From Brachycybe producta (taxonomy: Eukaryota; Arthropoda; Diplopoda; Playtdesmida; Andrognathidae), in contig JAUPFP010000150.1 of NCBI GenBank assembly GCA_036925085.1, positions 1 through 64,000 of the forward strand: 64,000 bases of DNA, in the 5' to 3' direction. Positions 50,252 through 59,841 of this stretch are shown in pieces. The notes under the pieces are model-generated. The model was not told where the DNA came from and did not search any database. It was given only the letters and a program-made list of their open reading frames with translations. A program made the translations under genes and the position numbers. Every line of letters starts with the position of its first letter. Position 1 is the first letter of the stretch.

Positions 50252-51895
50252 GTTTCAATTTGAAATTGAATTGTGTCTCAAGTGGAATTGTTCACTTCTC
50301 TTTCAACCGAATTAATGAGTCTCTTCTTCTTTCGCGGTCACTTTTCAGGGGGGGGGGTCACTTTAGGTCAACCAGATACATAAATGGGGAGGGTGGAAGT
50401 TAAGGAGGAGGTTGTATAATGAGGGCGAAAGAAAGAAGGAGTAAATTCGCTGAGAAAACGAGAGAGAGAGAGAGAGAGAGAGATCCGATCTGAACAGTAC
50501 TCTAGCTGAAGGACGTTCTTCTAACTTCGTTACCCAATGACGATTATGATGAACCAATTGATAAATCATATAGAAATAAAGGCGTCCTTCTGTCTCTCTT
50601 CACTTTTTTTGTTTCGTCATCTTTTTCTTATTCAAAGGAAAAGTCCTTCAAATTCACGATTACCAGGTTATAATATCGTTTCTGCTTCTAACTTTATTTC
50701 CGAATTTCAGTTTTATTCTTCGATCTTTGCTTCTGATGACGTCACCCCGACACACACACCTCTGTAATGTAAATTATTTCTACAACACCTTCTCCTCCCA
50801 CCGTACAGTAGGTGTACTGTTCTTCCAAAGGTATATCTGTCACAGCGTTTGAAGAACGCTTGTGACGTCGAAGGGGTGAACGTAAAATTAAGGAATGTGT
50901 CATTTGTAGTCTGAAAGAAAAGGGATTAGATCAAAAGTTTCAACAAAAGGGTTTCCCCACCATTCTTTTATTATTGTCCCCGTTTTGAATCAGACTAATA
51001 AATGGCATAAGCCCATATTTACAGGTCTACCCTGCTGACGTCATAAGCTGCTACTTAGGATGGCTCAAGTATGTAATTATATCCATGACCTTTGACCTCC
51101 CACCAGGTTGAACATGTCACGTCATCATCTCTTTATCTATTATATTTTGTACTAATAATTTTTAATCTAATAATCAAACACACAGAAAGAAAACACAAGA
51201 AAAAGATCATTTACAAAGTTTAAAAATGTATAGGGAGAAATATAAGGAGGGGCCCTGTGAGGATGGGACCTGGGCCCTGAGGGTAGAAGAAGAGAGAGGG
51301 GGTCAAAGGTGCAGGCCATTAGGAAAGAGTTTGTTTGTGCATTTTTTTATATAGAAAAAACTATCTAAGCTTGCATAACAAATGCATTAATAATACAATT
51401 AATGACAAGGTGATTAGGAGGATGAAGGGGGAGGGGGAGTATGTTAATTAGTATACCTCTTGACACAAGGCAACAGTGAATAAGTTGAATCCGTCCATCG
51501 TGGTGGGCCTTAAGGATTGAGGGACCCCCCACGATGAACCCCTGAATTCCTCCTTTGATTCATTTTTCCTCTTCATCGGAATCTGAATAAAGAGAATCGA
51601 AATTAATCCCACAAATTCTATTTAAAACAAAAAGTCGCACACTTTTCTATACGAAGACAAATGCATTAAAATGCATTTAAATTAGTAGAAATAGAAATAA
51701 AACAATAATTAAAATGAAGACACAGTTTCCCCTCCTTCCCTCACCCACCCCCTAAACAAGGCGCTCATGTGGTGCAGTGAATCATTGAGACAGGGGCAAC
51801 TACAGCCACACTTTCGCAATTAATTATTATATTGTGTTATTATTAGTACAGAAGCAATAGGAAGGTGAAACCCAAGAATACGAAACTAGTACTAA

Positions 51896-51929
51896 CACAG
51901 AATAAGGATATATATATCCTTATTCTGTG
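51896..51929. repeat. Perfect 34-bp palindrome
   Basis: CACAGAATAAGGATATA followed immediately by its exact reverse complement with no loop, flanked by TACTAA on the left and GGTACTAAC on the right. It could be a cruciform-prone site, a fused pair of transposon ends or a transcription-factor dimer site. Confidence 0.9.
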
Positions 51930-52287
51930 GTACTAACAAGAAGAGACCTTGAGTAGAGACTATACGCCCGGAGGAAGAGACTAACATTATGGCCCACATT
52001 CAAGACCTTCACTTCAACGGAAACTTGAACCCTCTGAACATGGTTATAAGTTTATGACCAAAATAAAACCCGCCCTAATTTATTGAGATTCATAAGAACC
52101 CTCTCTGTCGAATAGAACCCTCTTCAGAGGGTTCCAGTTCCTTTCTTGAATATGGAACCTGAACCGCCTTTTCCAATTAAGATTTATACATGAAAGAAGC
52201 TCAACTTAAAGATCTCGCTATTACCAGAGTCCGTCGATCTTCCCCCTCCTATTTACGGGGTAGTGTGTCATAATTATCTGATTGTAG

Positions 52288-52301
52288 CCAACAGATGGCG
52301 C
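52288..52301 (+). promoter_or_regulatory. CTCF-like motif upstream of HUS1
   Basis: CCAACAGATGGCGC fits 13 of 14 positions of CCASYAGRKGGCRS and shares AGATGGCGC with the subtelomeric satellite core. It lies 368 bases before the HUS1 ATG, on the strand opposite the satellite cores. Confidence 0.4.
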
Positions 52302-52656
52302 TTCTTCTACTTAGAGCTAACATCTTGCTAAATGACACCCCACATCAATAAACAAAACAAAAAACAATAAATTGTATAAGATATTTTAAGATTATCTTTA
52401 TAAAGAATGGGAAGTAGGAGGAATTAAAAAAAACCTTGAAGAGAAGCTGAACACTTAAGCTCACTCAACTATGACATTTTCTCTAAAAATAGGTTTAGTT
52501 ACCTCTATGTATTTATTTTCCACTGATACCAACCGATAGGGACGATTCCCTTTTCTCTGTTTTCCCCTACTTATTTCTGTATAACTGTATTCAATTCCAT
52601 TTTGCGCCTTTCAACTTCAACTAAAACACATTTTGGAAGGTCGAAATCCAACTTTG

Positions 52657-52664
52657 TTTATAAA
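52657..52664 (+). promoter_or_regulatory. TATAAAAG just upstream of HUS1 ATG
   Basis: TTTATAAAAGAG ends a few bases before the ATG at 52669. It is TATA-like but too close to the start codon to be a normal TATA box for this exon unless the leader is very short, so it may be incidental. Confidence 0.2.
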
Positions 52665-52668
52665 AGAG

Positions 52669-54314
52669 ATGAAGTTCCGCGCCAGAACGACGGAACACTT
52701 TTGCATCCATAAGTTCACACGTAAGTATTACGATTGACTGTCACCGTGTGTTTTGCGTGCCTTATAACGAATAATGCGAATTGCGCCCGAAATGCATCGA
52801 TCATTCCTCCCAGGTATAGTTGCGACAGTCGCCAAAGTGGCCGAAGTTTGTGTTTTCCGACTCACTCCAGACAAGATCTACTTCATCATGTTAGACACGA
52901 ACCGTGCCAACATGTGGTGTGAACTATCAAGGGTTAGAAACACGCCACTTAATTCTGCTGCATTGTATAATTTGTATCTATGCACAATTCTTCTCAATTT
53001 TTTTCTAATTAAAAAAGGAACGATTCTTTCGAGAGTACAACATGGAAGGCATATCCGAAGAACAGAACGAAATCTACTTGGAGGTTTATACTGCAAACTT
53101 AGCGACCGCTCTGAGATCAGCTCAGGATGCGAAAGCCGTCAAAATCCACCTGACCAAGAAACACGGAGCTTCACTCACAGTAGAAGTGGACGCAGTCGGT
53201 TTCTCTTTTTCGTGAATTTTATTTATCGTCGATAGTTCATCTTTCGTTTCACCATTTTCAGTGTCTGCCGGGATCACGAAGTCGACTTCTCGTTCACGAC
53301 GTTCCCGTGGTTGTAGTTGCAAGAAGGATGTGGCACGAACTTCAAGAGCCAAACTTGCCGCCTTTCGACGTAACACGAAACGCCACCACAGAGTCGCCTC
53401 TGTTGTCCTTTAAATGTATCTCTTACAGGTAGGAGTCATCCTTCCATCGCCAAAGATCCTCAGGAACGTTGCTGATCGTATGACACATTTTGGACAGCAC
53501 GTTGTAATATTTCCGATTCGTCGCAGATTGAATCTTTTTCTGTGCAATGAAACCGTTTCTATCGATTCAGATCGTATCGCTGACCAAATCGGGAACAATG
53601 AGCATCAAAGTGGAGACAGACCAAGTGAGCGTGGAAACCGTTTTTAACAATCCAGATGGAGAACGCCTATCGAAGGACGGAGGAGAAACCAGCTCCGTAG
53701 TCGTTCATCGTGCGGAGGAAACCAATCGGGATGAGGATTCGTCATCCGAAGTTCGGGTCGAAGTTCGAAAATTGTCTCTGTTTCTCTCCGGACAGCAGAT
53801 CAACGAAAACAAAGTGATCTGTAGTAAGTTTGCCCCAATGACGCCAAGAGAGACACTAATGTTTCTACGACGAACGTTAACATATTTTATGTAGAGCTGA
53901 TTTTCAAAGCCGGGTTATTCTGTTTTTGTTTTTTTTTTTGGAGCAAAATCGTGAAAAATTAGAAAGTGTTTAAAAAAAACTAGAAGGGTAGCTCGTCAAG
54001 TAAAGGGTATTTTTATGTTTATATTATTTATATTTATAAATTAGAAAATATCGTCTTTCAAACTGACATAAAAAGATTATTTCGATAAGTTATCATCACG
54101 AAAATAACCCCTTTTAGTTTATAAAACACATTCGAGTTTTTCTTCATTTTGCATCTGAAAGACAGAATACTCAGAGAATTCGAAAGGCCCCCATTTACAC
54201 TTTTAAACTTTTCAACTCCTTTCGACAGACATCGTTCATCGTCGGATGATTCATTTTGTCGTTGCCGACGACGGCGTCACTTTGCAGTACTTTCTACCTG
54301 CCGTCGACACTTGA
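52669..54314 (+). CDS. HUS1: Checkpoint clamp subunit HUS1 (9-1-1 complex)
   Basis: Seven exons (52669-52720, 52814-52932, 53018-53194, 53262-53369, 53429-53500, 53571-53823, 54229-54314) join to 288 residues (human 280). HUS1 forms the PCNA-like RAD9-RAD1-HUS1 ring, loaded at damaged DNA by RAD17-RFC to activate ATR signalling in the nucleus. Family landmarks are MKFRA at the start, the KFTRIVATVAKVAEVC helix, FRLTPDKIYFIM, MWCELSRERFF, EEQNEIYLEV, AQDAKAVKIHLTKKHG, HDVPVVVVARRMW, GTMSIKVETDQVSVETVF, FLSGQQINENKVICNIV and the C-terminal DGVTLQYFLPAV. All introns are GT-AG and mostly under 100 bases. The donor of exon 3 (GCA then GTCGGT) is weak but is the one that keeps frame. Intron 6 (405 bases) contains a palindromic repeat copy. 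ATXN7L3 ends 210 bases downstream on the opposite strand. Confidence 0.96.
53903..54180 (+). repeat. Dispersed intron repeat, copy 6 (palindromic)
   Basis: Fills most of HUS1 intron 6. The left arm, read on the complement, gives GAGCTACCCTTCTAGTTTT, then AAACACTTTCTAATTTTTC and CAGAATAACC. The right arm gives GAAAATAACCCCTTTTAGTT, AAAACACATTCGAG and GAAAGACAGAATACTCAG. Confidence 0.85.
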
Positions 54315-54523
54315 GTAACTCCCGAAGACGTTCTCACCATCATTATTTAACTTCGAACATCACCTTATTTCTTGTAAATGCAACTGTTTGAAATAAAAAA
54401 ACAAAAAGTTGTTTGTAAGTTGTAAATAACATAAATAAAACCGTTTCAGACACAAACACAAACATTTAGATTTATTCGTCTTTTTATCATCACATTTTTT
54501 AAATAAATTATTAGAAATTATGA

Positions 54524-56405
54524 CTAAGAGGAATTGTTGACGTCTAGAACCGCCGCAGACGAATTCGAGCCGCTTTTATTTTTCGAACTCTGGCATGACT
54601 TCTTATTTCGAAACGACGACGAACCGTTCTTAGAACGTTTATCCTTCTTCTTACACGATGCGGTACCTGAATAAATGACGAAAATGAACCCCACGAGTGA
54701 CGAACAACAAGTCTTAACTCCAGAAACAAGTGTTTACTGTTATTTGTGGAAGTCGAGTCGGTGGGCGACGGATTGGATGACGAAATTCCGTCCCACATGT
54801 TACCGAGAGAATCTCTCAACATCTGACCATCCAAATCGTCCAAAGTGTCGATGTCCACTTGGATGTCGTCAGTCGCATCGAGACTCACCCTTGTAACGAC
54901 AAACAATAACCGCATGCGACTATTATTACTCAATCTTAAATACTCAAAATAAGAACAATTCGGTAAAGATTAGGACTAAAAGGTTTTTTCCCATTGTGAT
55001 ATCTTAAAAGATAAACAATTTTTTGATACTTTGAAAAGGATCCATTTCTTCATGTATTTTGTTTTATGAAACGACCGGTTTATAAAAGGTTTATATTGAA
55101 AGACATCCTCGTAAAAAAGGCTTTTAACACTACAACCAACTAGTCTAATTTCTAAAACATTTCGAATTTGTCCATAAAGTGCGGGGTGAACTAGAGTTCC
55201 GTTGTCGAACCCTCGTACCCTTGGTGTCCGAGGAGACCGACTCGAACGGCTTTTCTCTGCTCATCCGTGTGTTGAGGGCAACGGTGAGAACGAGTGCACA
55301 TTTTCTTAGTGTGTTCCGAAACGACTCCGCACATCTGTAACGACCAGCAAACCCCATCAGAAAAATAACCAACGACGTAAAAAAAAACTCATCGTAAACT
55401 CACCTGCATTAATAACGTCTTTTTCCCTTCTACAAAAACAAACGATGATTAATCAAAAAAATAAAATCGAGTTGGCGATAAGACGAAGCAAAAAAAAAAA
55501 CTCACCGACGGACATTCCTTCAAAGTTAGACAAAGAGCCGGACACATCGGAAACGCCCGGCAAATCTCCTAACAAACACAGAGAAAAAAAAACTATAGAG
55601 TGAATAAAAAAGTGTCTCAAATATTCTCAGAGAAGGCGAAATTCATCATCATCACCGTTCTTTATTATCTTTGGCAATTTTGGCCTCCGTGGCGAATGGT
55701 TATTGCTGTTCCCGCCTCTCTCTCGTTTCTTCTTCGAACCTTAAACGAAAACCAAGAAAGACAAAAGTTGAGACTGAATAAGAGCGAAAGAGAGAGACGA
55801 CAGACTCTTTCTATCCGAGTTGCAAGTCCAGTCGTCATCGTTCTCGTCATCTTCGCTTCCTGCATCTTTTCCGCTGTTCGCAATCCTCCTGTTTGCGATC
55901 CTCGAACTGCTCCGTCCCATTCCCATGCACTTCTCAAGGTGTGGTGCAAAACGAGAGGCAGCCAGGTTGCGTTGACAGTTGGGACAGACGCATTCAAGCT
56001 GCTTCTTCATCGGTACTTGGCCAAAAACGTCCAGTCCAATTTCATCCACTATTTCTTGGGGAAAAAAAGACACGAACACGAGTCGGCCATAAAAAGAACG
56101 GCTCTCTCTTAGAATGTGTTATACGTTAAAAGTGGAAACGAGACGCCAACTCACCGTATTCCTTCTCGCTTCTGAAACGGAAAACATCAACAAAAAAAAA
56201 AAAGATTGCATTATTATGATTATTATTAGCAGATGGACTATGGTCAGCTTTTGTGCGGAAGCCGTCTTTTACTGTTAAATTACGTTTCGTCCATTTCGTC
56301 CAAGAAGAAAGTTCCCATTTTGAGAGAGCGATGGATTTCGAAGCAAAGTCCGAGGATGACCTCATCGACGAGGTCATCACAAACACGGTTGAAGGCGGTC
56401 GCCAT
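54524..56405 (-). CDS. ATXN7L3: ATXN7L3/SGF11, SAGA deubiquitinase module subunit
   Basis: Nine minus-strand exons (56405-56284, 56171-56155, 56054-55806, 55739-55656, 55568-55506, 55429-55404, 55334-55219, 54889-54738, 54666-54524) give 323 residues (human 347). The protein binds and activates the USP22-type protease that removes ubiquitin from H2B in SAGA, linking it to nucleosomes in the nucleus. The N-terminal helix [20 protein letters not shown] anchors it in the module. The Sgf11 zinc finger is C70, C73, H85, C89 ([20 protein letters not shown]), followed by [17 protein letters not shown]. The SCA7-type domain has C189, C200, C206 and H209 ([19 protein letters not shown]). A Lys/Ser-rich tail ends the protein. 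Exon 2 is a 17-base microexon. The acceptor and donor phases match at all eight junctions. The donors of exons 3 (A then GTCTGT) and 7 (GG then GTACGA) are weaker. Confidence 0.94.
54965..55190 (+). repeat. Dispersed intron repeat, copy 7
   Basis: In ATXN7L3 intron 7. It contains TGTGATATCTTAAAAGATA, GTTTATATTGAAAGACATCC and ACTAGTCTAATTTCTAAAAC followed by ATTTCGAATTTGTCC. It is diverged and only partly palindromic. Confidence 0.6.
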
Positions 56406-56755
56406 CGGTGGTGGGTGGGGGGGGGTCACTATCACTGGTCAACGAAAGGTCACTACTTCTACTACTATCACTGGTCAAACGGCAGACACAGATTCAAATG
56501 CGAGACACACGAACGACCCATTCATTAATAACGATCACATCTAGAGATTTACAAGTAAAACATAACGTAAATTATATGATGAATGAAAGAACGCTTAAAA
56601 TAAATACTTGCGACTCCTTCGTCCGTAGGATAACATGAAAATCGTATAAAAACTCAGGAATTGACAACAAAAACGTAGAGAGAAAAAAAAACGATATGGC
56701 AAAGTTATGATTTATATCGGTGGTAAATAGAAAACACGGCGAGACGCTATATTCT

Positions 56756-56995
56756 TGACGCTAAAAACTGTACCAATATGGCGTTTTTCACGCATATGAT
56801 GCGGGGTCATTTCAATTGCAATGTTGGCTACGCGGATTGCTTCAAACATTTACTGTACGCGGGTCTCTAATGCCCTCTTCCCCTTCAATATTATCCATAA
56901 CTTATATATCGATTACAATATCGATACACACGTCGAAGCTTGTGTCAACTGTTAAATATCTGGAAGCTCATTTTTACTGCAAATGGGTGACAAAA
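56756..56995 (+). repeat. Diverged direct repeat, copy A
   Basis: Begins TTGACGCTAAA and carries TTTCAATTGCAATGTTGGCT, CAAACATTTACTGTACGCGG, ATGCCCTCTTCCCC, ATATATCGATTACAATATCG and TTAAATATCTGGAAGCTCAT. The same order recurs 2.6 kb downstream at 59347-59575, so the TE-rich stretch between is bracketed by an old direct duplication. Confidence 0.75.
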
Positions 56996-56999
56996 AAAT

Positions 57000-57860
57000 G
57001 GCTTCATTACTGTAAAAAACACGCGATTGAGAAGACATATTGGAACACCCATAGCCAACGCCTTCCATACATGTACATACAATTTTAATTATTTATTGAG
57101 TTTGTGATTAAGTGAACAATTAATTACAATAAATTATATACTAATATATGTCTTTAAAAATACCTACAAAGGTCCGTAAACATCAGGTAGATAATAAAAA
57201 GTACAGAAACAATAGTGGGGGTGTTGTTTTAAAATAACGTCTACATTAAGGTATGCCGCTTCAGATAAGACATTTTTTATAGGCTTACGCCAGAGGCCAG
57301 AGTTCAATTCGTGGACCTTATCTGATAGAAACAATTTCTTTTTTTTCTCATCATTTTCTAACAAGTACGTTTCTTATTGCGTATATTTTAGGTAGGTTTA
57401 GTTAGTTTTAGTTTTATTGAATTAATTATTTGATTTTTTTTTTAATTTGTAATTGATTGATATTTATTTAAAATTTAAAAAACACAGTACAATAACCAAA
57501 CTCGGGCCGCTCGCATAGTAGCTAGCAGAGACATTACCACTCTATACTGTTAAATTGTCATATTTTTGCAGAGGCATACGTTCACATATTCTAAACAATC
57601 CCCAAAACAAGATAGGGTCGTGAGTTACTGTATGGACATAGGGCCAAGAAAAATGATATATAGTCACCACTTTTAGCTTCAACAATGAAATATAGCCAAA
57701 TATTTGGTCAAGAAGAAGAAAAAAAAGAGACAAAATGCCACACTTAAATATTACCACCTGGAAATGCATAGAGAAAAGTGTTTATTTTTAAATAGTGTTT
57801 TTTTTTTATATATAGATCAATTAATTAAAAAAATATGTTCTCTAGTAGTGACCGGGAATG
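57000..57860. other. AT-rich gene-free stretch
   Basis: Between the copy-A repeat and the nested transposons. It is strongly AT-rich with T-runs. The small frames present show no conserved features, and I see no RNA gene or clear element here. Confidence 0.5.
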
Positions 57861-57884
57861 CCACCTTCTAGGCTAACACAGTTA

Positions 57885-58191
57885 TACCTTGTACACACAA
57901 ATGAGCTAAATGAATTCAAGTTAAATGTATTTAGGCGAATTATACGGAATCCAGTTAAGGACATGAACGCCAAATAAAAATTGACTTTATTATTAATATT
58001 TTAAATTAAAATACTAAATCAATATTTGATCAATAGTTTATATAATATTATATTTAAGTATTAACTCAATATTTTGAGATTATTAAAGTGAATAAATTGA
58101 ATTCGACATATTGTCCATTTGCCCTTCACAGGGCTCTGTAGAACGTGTTTAATATTTAAATGCATTTAACTGTGTATGTGTGTACAAGGTA
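57885..58191 (+). mobile_element. 307-bp MITE, TTA target duplication, copy 1
   Basis: Terminal repeats TACCTTGTACACACA at the left and TGTGTGTACAAGGTA at the right, flanked by TTA at 57882-57884 and 58192-58194. The interior is AT-rich (CAATATTTGATCAATAG) with no coding. A second copy in inverted orientation lies at 62876. The 3-base TTA duplication suggests PIF/Harbinger mobilisation; this is inferred. Confidence 0.85.
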
Positions 58192-58400
58192 TTAGGCTTA
58201 ACATGGAGAACTACAATCAATTTAAATAAAATTCAGTTTCAGTAAACAGAATGACACAGAATTAGCTTTATATCCGCCTATAATGCATGCTAAACATGCA
58301 GCTGATATTTGTTTTTTGTTTAAAAAAATGTACACAAGACAAAAAACATTCTCTAAAATTTGATCTGTACTAGAGAGCTACAATTGTGCAAAAAATTGAA

Positions 58401-58590
58401 GCCCAGCCCATGAGACTTTATACCAGGCCCACAAAGCCCACCAGGACCATGAAGCACACCAGGCCCACGAAACCCACCAGGCCCACAAGGCCCATGGGCC
58501 TTTAACATAAAAATGCCAGCTCAAGCCCAGGGCTGGGCTTGGCTTTTGTTAAAGTCCATCGGCCCATGGGCTTTATGTAGGTCTCTAATT
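58401..58590 (+). repeat. GCCCACNAGGCC tandem module, copy 1
   Basis: A short-period GC-rich tandem repeat (CCCACCAGGCCCAC and variants), then CCTTTAACATAAAAATGCCA, a GCCCAGGGCTGGGC palindrome and CCATGGGCTTTATGTAGG. The whole module is repeated at 58827-58969. Its composition contrasts sharply with the AT-rich surroundings. Confidence 0.85.
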
Positions 58591-58826
58591 CCGACGACCA
58601 TAAAAACCCATAAATTCAAAAAAGGAAAGATTGTCAAAAAATGGAATTCTTCCAAAAGTATATACGCTTGGAAAATTCTCAAAAAGCAGCAAAAAACGAA
58701 AGCCTTCTAGATGCCCTGAAAAGTACTGAAATGAACTCAGTAGGGTCCAACAGATAATATGTGATTCAATTCTATACATTTGTATAGAATCAATCCCATG
58801 AGAGAAGTGATGAACACCTTCCAAAC

Positions 58827-58969
58827 CCATGATGCCCACAATGCCAACGAGGCTCACAAAGCCCACGAAGCCCACCAGGCAAATGAAGCCCACCAGGCCC
58901 ATGGACCTTTAACATAAAAATGCCAGCAAATGCCGGCCCATGGGCTTTATGTACTGTAGGTCTCTAATC
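58827..58969 (+). repeat. GCCCACNAGGCC tandem module, copy 2
   Basis: Second direct copy of the module: AATGCCAACGAGGCTCACAA, AGCCCACCAGGC, ACCTTTAACATAAAAATGCC, CCATGGGCTTTATGTAC and GTAGGTCTCTAAT. The short tandem part differs in unit order from copy 1. Confidence 0.85.
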
Positions 58970-59248
58970 TGTACAATTCTGAAAGATAATGGCACATGTT
59001 TAGCACATAGTAGGCAGTTAGCGAATAGATTTTTATGTAATTCTGTTGACCAAAACAGATTTATTTTAAATTGATTGTAAGTCTATGTTTGTTAGCCTAG
59101 AAGGTGTCTTTCTTGTCGAATAAGAAGTACGGCGGCCCCCTAGAAGGTGGACCGTTTTACAGTATGTCAGGACTAATGAGATGGACGTTATAAATCATAA
59201 ATCATGAAATGGACAGTTCTTCGCCAAATTTCATTTTTGATAGATTTC

Positions 59249-59308
59249 ATTAGTGATATCACTAAATGAATTAGTGATATCATAAATTAAATTAGGGATA
59301 TCACTAAT
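59249..59308. repeat. Triple palindrome TTAGTGATATCACTAA
   Basis: The 16-base palindrome TTAGTGATATCACTAA is complete at 59250-59265, half repeated at 59271-59282, and near complete again at about 59292-59307 (TTAGGGATATCACTAA), spaced about 21 bases apart. Function unknown. Confidence 0.8.
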
Positions 59309-59346
59309 TCGGAGTCTTTTCGACATGAACGGCCCCTCATAATAAT

Positions 59347-59575
59347 GACGCTAAAGCGTATCTTTTTGAAAGTTCATTTCAACAGCAATGTCGGATACGC
59401 GTCTTTAGCTTCAAATATTTACTGTAAGCGGATGTTTCATGCCCTCTCCCCCTTAAATATTAGGCATTGATATATCGATCACTAGAATATCGATATACAC
59501 TTCGATTACGACTGCCGCTCATTATTGAGACATGACGTCAAATATCTGAAGCTTATTTTGAATGTAAATGGCGTC
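59347..59575 (+). repeat. Diverged direct repeat, copy B
   Basis: Counterpart of 56756-56995: GACGCTAAAGCG, TTTCAACAGCAATGTCGG, CAAATATTTACTGTAAGCGG, CATGCCCTCTCCCCC, ATATCGATCACTAGAATATC and GTCAAATATCTGAAGCTTAT, in the same order. Confidence 0.75.
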
Positions 59576-59841
59576 TTTACCAAAAAAAAAAAAAAGATAA
59601 AGATCAATGTAATTAAATTATCATTTGAAAGTCTAAAACATTTGAACATGCAAATTATTCCTGTCCTCCTCCCCCCCCCTTTGGGGCACCTCTTCAAGTC
59701 CCAATTACTCCCCCATCAAAACAGAAAACTCTCAGCCAAATATGTTTATTTTAGTGAAATTCTATTCTATGCAAAAACCGAACTTAATAATTACATAAAA
59801 AAGAAGCACGTCGAACAAAAGCCATTGTTCTAATACGGTTG

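Larger units (their letters stand above)
50252..52668. other. Intergenic region between divergent aralar and HUS1
   Basis: 2.4 kb with no credible coding region. It must contain both promoters. Visible items are a poly-G run at about 50349-50358, (GA)n at 50460-50482, a GC-rich direct-repeat-like patch near 51480-51540 (CATCGTGGTGGG and CCCCCCACGATG in inverted order), a perfect 34-base palindrome at 51896 and a CTCF-like site at 52288. Much of the remainder is AT-rich. Confidence 0.55.
57861..59120. mobile_element. Inverted-repeat element hosting a nested MITE
   Basis: The left terminus CACCTTCTAGGCTAACA (57862) pairs with the complement of TGTTAGCCTAGAAGGTG (ending about 59108). After removing the 307-bp insertion at 57885-58191, the arms stay similar for about 100 bases (CAATCAATTTAAA, ACAGAAT, TGCTAAACATG). 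The interior holds two direct copies of a GCCCA-rich module. There is no coding capacity. The ends and target duplication are not exact, and a second CTAGAAGGTGG lies at about 59140. Confidence 0.65.

Noticed and set aside
55600-56129. Plus-strand frames opposite ATXN7L3
   Set aside because: They are antisense shadows of exons 3 and 4, whose minus-strand translation has the conserved zinc finger.
57164-58902. Several 60-105 residue frames in the transposon cluster
   Set aside because: They fall across MITE arms or translate the GCCCA repeat (Gly/Val/Leu-rich); none keeps a conserved motif.
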